Counted from the stretch's first letter, positions 6,538 to 13,431 are shown. The stretch: 13,484 nt of DNA from JAXDLK01 sp034666665 (GCA_034666665.1 JAXDLK010000208.1:1-13484); one strand, 5' to 3'. The notes: generated from the letters alone by a model not told the origin. Numbers and translations: made by a program.

Positions 6538-8532
6538 TTGGCGAAGATCGTGGTAATCGAGGACGATTTTCCGAGCCGGGAGCTCCTCGCCCGGCAGCTA
6601 CGCCACCACTCGCACGACGTGCGGGAGGCCGCGGAGGCGCGCGGGGGGCTCGACCTCATCCGCCGCGAGCGGCCGGACGTCGTATTCACCCATCTGCCGA
6701 TGCCGGCGATGGACGCGTTCGAGCTCGCGCATCGGCTGCGCACCGATCCTGCGATCGCCGCGACGCCGCTGATCTTCTACACCGGGAGCGACCAAGCCTC
6801 CGAGGCGAGAAAGCTGGCCGCGATCTGCGGCGCGGCGCGCGTTCTCCCCAAGCCCTCCGAGCCGGAGGTGATCCTCGCAGCGGTGGACGCGGCTCTCTCG
6901 GACGTGACTGGGCGCCGCCGGGCCGCCGCGCAGATCGCCGAGCGTGCCCGCATCACCGCGCTCGTCGCCGACGTCGGCCGAGCGCTCACCGAGGGGCGGA
7001 CACTCCGCGAGATGCTGCAGGGCTGCACCGATGCCCTGGTAGAGCACCTGGGCGCGGCTTTCGCCCGCATCTGGAAGCTCAGTCGCGACGGCATGGTCCT
7101 CGAGCTCCAGTCGAGCTCCGGAATCTACACCCACATCGACGGCGGGCACTCGCGCGTGCCCATCGGCAAATTCACCATCGGGCTGATCTGCGTTCAGCGG
7201 GAGCCTCACCTGACGAACTCCGTCGCAGACGACCCGAGGGTGGGCGACCAGGAATGGGCGCGGCGCGAAGGCATCGTCGCCTTCGCCGGCTACCCGCTCG
7301 TGCTCGACGACGAGTTCGTCGGCGTGATCGCCATGTTCGCGCGCGAGGCGCTGAATGACTCCGTTCTTCGGGGTCTCGAGGCGGTGGCGAAGGGGATCGC
7401 CGCGGGCATCGAGCGGAAGCGCACCGAGGACGAGCTTCGCCGGAGGGAGGAGCGCTATCGCTTGCTCGTAGAGCAGTCGCCGGATGCGATCGCTCTCCAC
7501 GACGGCACGCGACATCTGTACGTCAACCCGGCGGCCGTCGCTCTGGTGGGAGCCGGAGACGCCGAGGAGCTCCTCGCGTGCTCGCCGCTGGATCTCATCC
7601 ACCCCGATGACCGTGCGAAGGCGGGATCACGGATGCAACGAGTCATCGGCGAGAGGGTGGCCTCGACCTCCGCCGCGGAGAGAATCGTCCGCTTCGATGG
7701 GCAAGTCCGTGACGTGGAGATCTGCTGGATCCCGATCCGCGATCAGGGTCGCCCCGCCGCGATGGCATTTGCCCGCGACCTGACGGAGCGCAAGCGCTCG
7801 GAGCGCGAGCTCCGTGCGGCGCTCGCCCGCGCTCGGGAGTCCGACCATCTGAAGGGTGCGGTCCTCGCCGGCATGAGCGACGTGATCCGCACGCCCCTCG
7901 ACGTGATCGTCGGGTTCCTCGACCGCTTCCAGGATGACTTTGCGGCGGATGACGCTCCAGGAATGTTCCGGGCGGTGAAGAGGGCGAGCGAGCGCCTGAT
8001 CAGCACCGTGCGCGACGTCCTCGAGATCTCCCGGCTCGAGACCGGCAAGGACGAATACCGGCCCGTGCCTCTGGACCTGGCCGACTTCATCGCGGAGCGC
8101 GTGAAGCCCTTCGAGACATCGGCACGCGAGAAGGGGCTCACGCTCGAGGTCGACGTCCAGGAGGCCGGGGCGGTCCTGTCGTTCGATGCGCTTTGTCTCT
8201 CGCGCGCGCTCGATCAGATCCTCGACAACGCGGTCGAGTTCACGGCGACGGGCAAGATCGTCGTCCGGCTCCGTCGCGAGCGAGACGGGACGATGGCGAT
8301 CGAGGTGAGCGATACGGGCGCGGGCGTAGACGAGGCCTATCTGCCGCGCCTCTTCGAGTCCTTCTCCGAGGACGAATCGGGCCCTGCGCGCGGCTACGAG
8401 CGCCGCGGCGTCGGGCTCGCGCTCGCAAAGAGGTTCCTCGGCCTCGGCGGAGCTCGGGTCACCGCGACCACGGCCAAGGGAAAGGGCAGCACCTTCACCA
8501 TCCGTTTCGGCGGGTCGTCGCCGCCTGAGTGA
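6538..8532 (+). CDS. REC-GAF-PAS-kinase protein with both phosphotransfer residues replaced (pseudo-hybrid kinase)
   Basis: This 664-residue soluble protein has a receiver at 1-121, GAF about 135-295, PAS about 303-420, a short coiled coil, a HisKA-like domain about 438-505 and HATPase about 545-657. The receiver keeps Glu8-Asp9-Asp10, Thr82 and Lys105, but the phospho-acceptor position in VVFTHLPMPAMDAFEL is His52 instead of Asp. The H-box reads MSDVIRTPLDVI, with Asp448 where SHE(L/I)RTPL has His, and Val449 where it has the catalytic Glu. The ATPase domain keeps Asn564, D592-x-G-x-G, the F-box LFESF and GVGLALAK, with the first Asn of the N-box changed to Gln560 and its Lys to Glu. It probably binds ATP but cannot do normal His-Asp transfer. 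The start is TTG at 6538, with GGAAAG 10 nt upstream, because homology begins at residue 2; an ATG at 6295 would add 81 unconvincing residues. Confidence 0.88.
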   Translation: MAKIVVIEDDFPSRELLARQLRHHSHDVREAAEARGGLDLIRRERPDVVFTHLPMPAMDAFELAHRLRTDPAIAATPLIFYTGSDQASEARKLAAICGAARVLPKPSEPEVILAAVDAALSDVTGRRRAAAQIAERARITALVADVGRALTEGRTLREMLQGCTDALVEHLGAAFARIWKLSRDGMVLELQSSSGIYTHIDGGHSRVPIGKFTIGLICVQREPHLTNSVADDPRVGDQEWARREGIVAFAGYPLVLDDEFVGVIAMFAREALNDSVLRGLEAVAKGIAAGIERKRTEDELRRREERYRLLVEQSPDAIALHDGTRHLYVNPAAVALVGAGDAEELLACSPLDLIHPDDRAKAGSRMQRVIGERVASTSAAERIVRFDGQVRDVEICWIPIRDQGRPAAMAFARDLTERKRSERELRAALARARESDHLKGAVLAGMSDVIRTPLDVIVGFLDRFQDDFAADDAPGMFRAVKRASERLISTVRDVLEISRLETGKDEYRPVPLDLADFIAERVKPFETSAREKGLTLEVDVQEAGAVLSFDALCLSRALDQILDNAVEFTATGKIVVRLRRERDGTMAIEVSDTGAGVDEAYLPRLFESFSEDESGPARGYERRGVGLALAKRFLGLGGARVTATTAKGKGSTFTIRFGGSSPPE

Positions 8533-8651
8533 CCGGATCGAGAAAGCTCTCGCCGAGTCGCCGGCCGCCGGCCGATTCGCACTTTCGGCAGCGAGCGTCC
8601 CCCGCCAGGGATGCGATCGGCAAACGACCCACCACCGGAAATGTTGACTTC

Positions 8652-8723
8652 GCCTCTCCCCTCCGGGAGAAGGCGCTCGACGTTTTCCCCTCTCCGCTTG
8701 CGGGAGAGGGCCGGGTTGGGGGG
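8652..8723. repeat. Two GC-rich hairpins of a dispersed intergenic repeat
   Basis: The first hairpin has TCTCCC (8655-8660) and GGGAGA (8665-8670) with a 4-nt loop, extended by GCC/GGC across a bulge. The second has CCCTCTCC (8688-8695) and GGAGAGGG (8703-8710). The sequence after it, GGGAGAGGGCCGGGTTGGGG (8702-8721), matches the reverse complement of 13271-13290 at 18 of 20 positions, so the same repeat family occurs twice in this window in opposite orientation. The rest of the 201-nt gap 8533-8733 shows no gene; a TTGACT at 8644 has no matching -10. The G-run at the right end serves as the ribosome binding site of the next gene. Confidence 0.75.
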
Positions 8724-8733
8724 ATACGAAACC

Positions 8734-10890
8734 GTGACCGAGCCGACGCGTCCGATCCTCTGGAACGTCCCGGACTGGTTCCGCGAGCACTTCGTCTCGA
8801 TCCTCGGGCTGATCGATCTCGGAGTCCCCTTCCTGCTCTTCGGCGCATGGATCGGGCTGATCGCGTGGGGGCTCTACCGCTGGCTCCGCCTGCCCCCGCT
8901 CGGCACCGGCAGCGTCCGCGAGCGGCTCGATCGCATCCCGGAGCGCCTGAAGGGTGCGCTCTTCGACGGCGTCGGCCAGCGCGTCGTCGTGCGCGAGCCC
9001 TCCGGCATCGCGCACCTCGCGCTCTACGTCGGCTTCGTCGGCCTCTTCGCCGGGACGGCGCTCGTCACGCTCGAATTCGACACCGCCCTCGAGTTCTACT
9101 CGGGTACCTTCTTCAACGTCTACAAGCTGATGATGGACGTATTCGGCATTCTCCTGGTGAATGCCGCCGCGTACTTCCTGGTCCGCCGCCTGGTCGATCG
9201 ACCGCGGCCGCAGCTCGACGAGCCGCCGCCGGAGAAGATGCTGCCGACCGCGGAGAACCTCGCCGGGTACACCGCACCGCTGACGCTCCTGCTGCTGATC
9301 GGCCTCACCGGCTTCCTGCTCGAGGGGGCGCGCATCGCCGCGAATCCCAGGAGCTTCGCCGGCTGGGGGTTCGTCGGCGCGAGCATGGGGGCGGTCTTCC
9401 GCCGGGCGGGCACGGGCACCGGGTTCCACGCGACGATCTGGTGGGTGCACATCGCGATCGTGCTCTCGTTCCTCTACACGATGATGCTCACCAAGCTGCG
9501 GCACATGTTCATCGCGCCGCTGAACCTCTTCTTCCGCAACCTCCAGCCGCGCGGACGGCTCGCGCCGATCAAGGACTTCGAGAACGCGGAGAAGTTCGGC
9601 GTCAGTCAGGTCGAGGAATACAACTGGAAGATCCTCCTCGACATGGCCGCCTGTCTCGAGTGCGGGCGGTGCACGACGAACTGTCCGACCGTCCTCACGG
9701 GCAAGACGCTGAACCCGAAGAAGCTCGTCATGACGCAGCGCGAGCATCTGCTCGACAAGTCGCCGGTCCTCCTGGCGCGCAAGAACGGCAACCCGGACGC
9801 CGAGTACGTCGGCCCCGACATGATCACCGAGGTCGCGACCGAGCCGGCGATCTGGGGCTGCACCACCTGCGGCTGGTGCGAGGAGGGGTGCCCGGTCAAG
9901 ATCGAGCACATCCAGCGGATCGTCGACATGCGCCGCCACGACGTGATGATGGAGGGTCGCTTCCCCGAGGAGGCCGCGACCGCGTTCAAGGGCATGGAGA
10001 CGCAGATGAACCCCTGGGGGCTCGCCTACGACAAGCGCGCCGAGTGGGCCGAGGGCCTCGAGGTACCGCTGCTCTCCGAGAACCCGAACGCCGACGTGCT
10101 CTACTGGGTCGGCTGCGCCGGCTCGTACGACCAGCGGAACCAGAAGGTCAGCAAGGCGCTGGTCTCGATCCTCAAGGCGGCGGGGGTGAACTTCGCGATC
10201 CTCGGGCCGGAAGAAGCGTGCACCGGTGATCCCGCTCGCCGCCTCGGCAACGAGTACCTCTTCGCCACGCTCGCGCAGCAGAACATCGAGACCCTGAATC
10301 GGTATCAGGTGAAGACGATCGTCACCCAGTGCCCGCACTGCTTCCACACGATCGCCAACGAGTACCCGGACTTCGGCGGCAAGTACCAGGTCGTGCACAC
10401 CGGCGAGTACGTCGCCGAGCTGATCGCCGCAGGGCGGATCCGTCCCGAGCAGGCGAACGAGACGCGCGTCGTCTACCACGACCCCTGCTACATGGGGCGC
10501 CACAACGGGAAGTTCGAAGGCGCGCGCGAGTCGCTCGGCTCGATCCCGGGAGTCGCGCTCGCGGAGATCGACCAGTCGAAGCGGCGGACGGTGTGCTGCG
10601 GCGCGGGCGGCGGATGCTTCTGGAAGGAAGAGCACGAAGGCACGCGCATCAATCTCACCCGCGTCGCGCAGCTCGAGACCGCGAACCCGGAGACGATCGC
10701 GGTCGGCTGTCCCTTCTGCATGACGATGATCGACGACGCGGTGAAGGCGAAGAGCCTCGAGGAGCAGGTGCGGGTCCGCGATCTCGTCGAGATGGTGGCG
10801 GAATCGCTCCCCGGCGCCGGCGGCGCCCGGCCCGCGGAGGCCGCGCCCGAGCCCACTCACGGGCAGCATGCGAAGCCGGCGCATCACTGA
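8734..10890 (+). CDS. ETF:quinone oxidoreductase, EMO-like (NarI-type membrane, 2x[4Fe-4S], CCG domains)
   Basis: This 718-residue membrane protein probably moves electrons from reduced EtfAB to (mena)quinone. The N-terminal part has about five hydrophobic helices (about 24-46, 92-117, 127-152, 178-200, 234-252), like the NarI gamma subunit, with His94, His232, His239 and His257 as heme b ligand candidates. Two ferredoxin motifs follow: C307-x2-C310-x2-C313-x3-C317-P and C376-x2-C379-x2-C382-x3-C386-P. Two CCG (DUF224) domains come next: one around GCAGSYDQ (Cys461), Cys496 and TQCPHC (533/536), the other around DPCYMGRHN (Cys585), CCGAGGG (621-627) and GCPFC (659/662). This order matches the DUF224 ETF:methylmenaquinone oxidoreductases described with etfAB in Geobacter. 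GTG at 8734 has a G-run (8718-8723) nine nt upstream; ATGs at 8611 and 8641 would translate the repeat. The C-terminal tail is Pro/Ala/His-rich. Confidence 0.9.
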   Translation: MTEPTRPILWNVPDWFREHFVSILGLIDLGVPFLLFGAWIGLIAWGLYRWLRLPPLGTGSVRERLDRIPERLKGALFDGVGQRVVVREPSGIAHLALYVGFVGLFAGTALVTLEFDTALEFYSGTFFNVYKLMMDVFGILLVNAAAYFLVRRLVDRPRPQLDEPPPEKMLPTAENLAGYTAPLTLLLLIGLTGFLLEGARIAANPRSFAGWGFVGASMGAVFRRAGTGTGFHATIWWVHIAIVLSFLYTMMLTKLRHMFIAPLNLFFRNLQPRGRLAPIKDFENAEKFGVSQVEEYNWKILLDMAACLECGRCTTNCPTVLTGKTLNPKKLVMTQREHLLDKSPVLLARKNGNPDAEYVGPDMITEVATEPAIWGCTTCGWCEEGCPVKIEHIQRIVDMRRHDVMMEGRFPEEAATAFKGMETQMNPWGLAYDKRAEWAEGLEVPLLSENPNADVLYWVGCAGSYDQRNQKVSKALVSILKAAGVNFAILGPEEACTGDPARRLGNEYLFATLAQQNIETLNRYQVKTIVTQCPHCFHTIANEYPDFGGKYQVVHTGEYVAELIAAGRIRPEQANETRVVYHDPCYMGRHNGKFEGARESLGSIPGVALAEIDQSKRRTVCCGAGGGCFWKEEHEGTRINLTRVAQLETANPETIAVGCPFCMTMIDDAVKAKSLEEQVRVRDLVEMVAESLPGAGGARPAEAAPEPTHGQHAKPAHH

Positions 10891-11395
10891 GCTTCGGTGC
10901 TCGGAGCCCCGATTCTTCGAGCTCCGGGGCCTCGCTCTCCTCGCTCTCGCTCTCGCCCTCGCCGGCTGCACGCGCGCCGAGGGCCCGACGGTCGTGCTGC
11001 AGCCGAAGAACGGCGCTCCGGTCTCCGTCCGCGTGGAGCTCGCCGACACGCCGCGAAGCCAGGCGGTCGGGCTGATGTACCGGAAGGAGATGCCCGAGGA
11101 TCACGGGATGCTCTTCCTCTTCGACGACGATTCGGATCACGGCTTCTGGATGAAGAACACGCCCCTGCCGCTCGACATGCTCTTCATCTCCAAGGAAGGG
11201 ACGGTCGCCGGCATCGTCGCGAACGCGGTGCCCTATTCGCTCGATCTCCTGCGCGTGGGTGCGCCCTCCCGGTTCGTGCTCGAGGTCAACGGCGGATTCG
11301 CCCTCCGGCACGGAATCGCGGCCGGCGACCGCGTGACCTACGAAGGCATCGCGTCGGCGAACGTCGCCGCCGGCGAGCACCGCGCGTCGCCTTGA
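10868..11395 (+). CDS. DUF192 lipoprotein
   Basis: This 175-residue protein belongs to the DUF192 family (function unknown). A 20-residue N-terminal region with several Arg is followed by a hydrophobic Leu/Ala stretch and the lipobox LAGC, with Cys34 as the lipidation site, so it should be an exported lipoprotein. The DUF192 core spans about 50-165, with the hallmarks GLMYRKEMPEDHGMLFLF (68-85), HGFWMKNTPLPLDMLFI (90-106) and a later G-x-V-x-x-I strand. ATG at 10868 lies inside the oxidoreductase gene and overlaps its end by 23 nt; no clear Shine-Dalgarno is seen, so coupled translation is likely. Residue 35 after the Cys is Thr, not Asp, which would be compatible with outer-membrane sorting. 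A role with the neighbouring redox complex is possible but unsupported. Confidence 0.88.
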   Translation: MRSRRITELRCSEPRFFELRGLALLALALALAGCTRAEGPTVVLQPKNGAPVSVRVELADTPRSQAVGLMYRKEMPEDHGMLFLFDDDSDHGFWMKNTPLPLDMLFISKEGTVAGIVANAVPYSLDLLRVGAPSRFVLEVNGGFALRHGIAAGDRVTYEGIASANVAAGEHRASP

Positions 11396-11416
11396 AAACA
11401 CGGAATTGCTGGCATA

Positions 11417-11452
11417 AGCAGCCGACTTCGCACCGGCCTCGGACGGGCTGCT
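11417..11452 (+). promoter_or_regulatory. Hairpin abutting the pccB start codon
   Basis: AGCAGCC (11417-11423) and GGCTGCT (11446-11452) form a perfect 7-bp stem with a 22-nt loop that ends one base before the ATG at 11454. The gene has no good Shine-Dalgarno; the closest, GGACGGG (11441-11447), overlaps the right arm. The stem could limit ribosome access or be a chance feature of GC-rich DNA. Confidence 0.25.
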
Positions 11453-11453
11453 G

Positions 11454-13004
11454 ATGGGCGTCAAGGAGAATCTCGAGGAGCTCGCGCGGCGCAGCCGCGA
11501 GGCGGAGCTCGCCGGCGGCGAGGATCGCATCCGCCGCCAGCACGAGGCGGGAAAGCTCACCGCCCGGGAGCGCATCGACCTCCTGATCGACCCGGGCACG
11601 TTCGTCGAGCTCGACAAGTTCAAGACCCACCGCTGCACCGACTTCGGCATGGAGAGGCGGAAGATCCTCGGCGATGGCGTGGTCACCGGGTACGGCAAGA
11701 TCGACGGCCGTCTCGTCTACGTCTTCGCACAGGACTTCACCGTCTTCGGCGGCAGCCTGTCAGGCGCCTTCGCCGAGAAGGTCGTCAAGATCATGGACCT
11801 GGCGATGAAGGTCGGCGCACCGGTGATCGGCCTGAACGACTCCGGCGGAGCGCGCATTCAGGAAGGCGTCGTCAGCCTCGCCGGCTACGGCGACATCTTC
11901 ACCCGGAACGTCCTCGCCTCCGGCGTGATCCCTCAGATCTCCGCGAACCTCGGGCCGTGCGCCGGCGGCGCCGTCTACTCGCCGGCGATCACCGACTTCA
12001 TCTTCATGGTCGAGAAGACGAGCTACATGTTCATCACCGGCCCCGAGGTGATCAAGACGGTCACCCACGAGGAGGTGACGATGGAGGAGCTCGGCGGCGC
12101 CCACACCCACAACACGCGGAGCGGTGTGGCGCATTTCGCGGCGCCGAGCGACGCCGCCTGCATGGGCATGATCCGCGAGCTGCTCTCGTTCCTGCCGAGC
12201 AACAACCTCGAGGATCCGCCGTTCGTCGCGACCGACGACGACCCGAACCGGCGCGACCCGGCACTCGACCAGCTGATCCCGGCGAACCCGAACAAGCCCT
12301 ACGACATGAAGGAGCTGATCAGCACGGTGGTCGACGAGAACTACTTCTTCGAAGTGCAGAAGGAGTTCGCCGAGAACATCATCGTCGGCTTCGCCCGCCT
12401 CGCCGGCCGCGCGGTCGGCATCGTCGCGAATCAGCCGGCGCACCTCGCGGGCTGCCTCGACATCGACGCCTCGATCAAGGCGGCGCGGTTCGTCCGTTTC
12501 TGCGACTGCTTCAACCTGCCGATCGTAACGTTCGTCGACGTGCCCGGCTTCCTTCCCGGGACCTCGCAGGAATTCGGCGGCATCATCAAGCATGGGGCGA
12601 AGCTGCTCTACGCGTTCGTCGAGGCGACCGTTCCGAAGGTGACCGTGATCACGCGCAAGGCGTACGGCGGTGCCTACGACGTCATGTCGTCGAAGCACCT
12701 GCGGAGCGACATCAGCTACGCCTATCCGGGCGCCGAGGTCGCGGTCATGGGTCCGGACGGCGCGGTCAACATCATCTTCGCCGACGCGATCCGGAAGTCG
12801 AAGGAGCCGGAGAAGGAGCGCACGCGGCTCGTCGACGAGTACCGCAAGACGTTCGCGAACCCGTGGAAGGTCGCCGAGCTCGGCTACATCGACGACATCA
12901 TCATGCCCGAGGACACGCGCCCGCGCCTCGTCGCCGCGCTCGAGATGCTGCAGAACAAGCGCGACAAGAACCCCCCGAAGAAGCACGGCAACATCCCGCT
13001 CTGA
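11454..13004 (+). CDS. pccB: Propionyl-CoA carboxylase beta subunit (carboxyltransferase)
   Basis: This 516-residue carboxyltransferase has the full PccB/MmdA length. It moves CO2 from carboxybiotin to an acyl-CoA, here most likely propionyl-CoA to give methylmalonyl-CoA. It has the N-terminal GKLTARERIDLLIDPGTF (33-50), FTVFGGSLS (95-103), the first oxyanion-hole loop DSGGARIQEG (129-138), GPCAGGAVYSPA (167-178), the second oxyanion-hole loop RKAYGGAYDVMSSKHL (401-416), and the family C-terminus NKRDKNPPKKHGNIPL. Asp419 in LRSDISYA seems to align with the Asp that favours propionyl-CoA over acetyl-CoA in Streptomyces PccB. A methylmalonyl-CoA decarboxylase alpha role is possible by homology alone. 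ATG at 11454 lacks a strong Shine-Dalgarno; an in-frame TAA at 11415 rules out a much longer start. The biotin carboxylase and carrier genes lie 10.6 kb upstream on the same strand and may or may not be its partners. Confidence 0.94.
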   Translation: MGVKENLEELARRSREAELAGGEDRIRRQHEAGKLTARERIDLLIDPGTFVELDKFKTHRCTDFGMERRKILGDGVVTGYGKIDGRLVYVFAQDFTVFGGSLSGAFAEKVVKIMDLAMKVGAPVIGLNDSGGARIQEGVVSLAGYGDIFTRNVLASGVIPQISANLGPCAGGAVYSPAITDFIFMVEKTSYMFITGPEVIKTVTHEEVTMEELGGAHTHNTRSGVAHFAAPSDAACMGMIRELLSFLPSNNLEDPPFVATDDDPNRRDPALDQLIPANPNKPYDMKELISTVVDENYFFEVQKEFAENIIVGFARLAGRAVGIVANQPAHLAGCLDIDASIKAARFVRFCDCFNLPIVTFVDVPGFLPGTSQEFGGIIKHGAKLLYAFVEATVPKVTVITRKAYGGAYDVMSSKHLRSDISYAYPGAEVAVMGPDGAVNIIFADAIRKSKEPEKERTRLVDEYRKTFANPWKVAELGYIDDIIMPEDTRPRLVAALEMLQNKRDKNPPKKHGNIPL

Positions 13005-13020
13005 CCAGCCGCGTGGCGCC

Positions 13021-13045
13021 CAGACCCAGACCCTGACCCTGTCCC
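13021..13045 (+). repeat. Four tandem degenerate hexamers
   Basis: After one C, the run reads AGACCC, AGACCC, TGACCC, TGTCCC (13022-13045). It sits 16 nt after the pccB stop and leads into the palindrome CTCGCGAG (13046-13053). It is the left edge of a 427-nt repeat-rich stretch without a recognisable gene. Confidence 0.5.
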
Positions 13046-13193
13046 CTCGCGAGAGGATGGTCGGAGGCGCAAGACGGCGCCGGTCCGAGCTGGCGAGGAG
13101 TAGACCTGCGCCGTCGGCTCGCAGCGCGCTCCTGAAGGGAGACGGGGCTGTCGCGCGACCGCCTCGACCTCGAGCGCGGGTTTCCGTTCTCAG

Positions 13194-13217
13194 CCCTCTC
13201 CCCTGGACGGGAGAGGG
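13194..13217. repeat. Perfect 9-bp hairpin repeat downstream of pccB
   Basis: CCCTCTCCC (13194-13202) and GGGAGAGGG (13209-13217) form a perfect 9-bp stem with a 6-nt loop. It carries the same CCCTCTCC/GGAGAGGG core as the hairpin at 8688-8710. It could end pccB transcripts, but no T-run follows. Nothing gene-like is seen between 13046 and 13193. Confidence 0.7.
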
Positions 13218-13218
13218 G

Positions 13219-13246
13219 CAGAAGGGGGGCAGAAGGGGAGCAGAAG
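13219..13246 (+). repeat. 11-nt tandem repeat, three copies of CAGAAG
   Basis: CAGAAG occurs at 13219-13224, 13230-13235 and 13241-13246, an exact 11-nt period, with G-rich spacers (GGGGG, GGGAG). It directly follows the 9-bp hairpin. Confidence 0.6.
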
Positions 13247-13270
13247 CTCGACGAGGGCGCGGGTCATGAA

Positions 13271-13309
13271 CCCTCACCCGGCCCTCTCCCCCGACGGGGA
13301 AAGGTGAGG
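13271..13309. repeat. Third hairpin unit, inverted relative to the copy before the oxidoreductase gene
   Basis: CCTCACC (13272-13278) pairs with GGTGAGG (13303-13309), and inside it TCCCC pairs with GGGGA around 13288-13300. The left 20 nt (13271-13290) are the reverse complement of 8702-8721 with two mismatches. Confidence 0.65.
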
Positions 13310-13351
13310 AGGAGAGGTCGGCGCGGTAACGGTCCACGTCCCGCCCGTTCT

Positions 13352-13404
13352 TCACCTCGCCCCGCAGGAGCGGGGAGAGGTCGCGAGCGAAGCTCGCCGG
13401 GTGA
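13352..13404. repeat. Cruciform-like repeat unit with two inner hairpins
   Basis: An outer stem TCACC (13352-13356)/GGTGA (13400-13404) encloses two hairpins. The first is ACCTC-G-CCCCGC (13354-13365) with GCGGGG-A-GAGGT (13370-13381), 11 pairs and one mismatch; it competes with the outer stem for 13354-13356. The second is GCGAGC (13383-13388) with GCTCGC (13392-13397) and a GAA loop. The unit ends with CCGGGTGAGGGG, the same tail as in the other copies of this repeat. Confidence 0.65.
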
Positions 13405-13431
13405 GGGGCCCCTCTCGAGCGCGTCCCGAAA

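Noticed and set aside
8644..8672. TTGACT as a promoter -35 for the oxidoreductase gene
   Set aside because: No -10-like hexamer lies 16-18 nt downstream; that stretch is inside a hairpin repeat.
8611..8733. Upstream ATG codons for the oxidoreductase gene
   Set aside because: The extension would translate the hairpin repeat; GTG 8734 has a ribosome binding site and a sensible start before the first membrane helix.
8529..10229. A plus-strand open frame of 566 codons in another frame over the oxidoreductase gene
   Set aside because: It is almost entirely Arg/Pro/Ala and overlaps the frame that carries the 4Fe-4S and CCG motifs.
7627..11049. A minus-strand open frame of 1140 codons opposite the kinase and oxidoreductase genes
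   Set aside because: It is antisense to well-supported genes, has Arg/Leu/Asp-rich low-information sequence and no domain; long empty frames on the opposite strand are common in GC-rich DNA.
11410..11430. TGGCA near 11410 as a sigma54 -24 element
   Set aside because: The -12 TTGC is missing at the required spacing.
11760..13355. A minus-strand open frame of 531 codons opposite pccB
   Set aside because: It is an antisense shadow of pccB that also runs through the repeat cluster; no protein-like features.
13021..13410. A CRISPR array in the repeat cluster
   Set aside because: The units are hairpins of different length and orientation without regular spacers, and no cas gene is seen.
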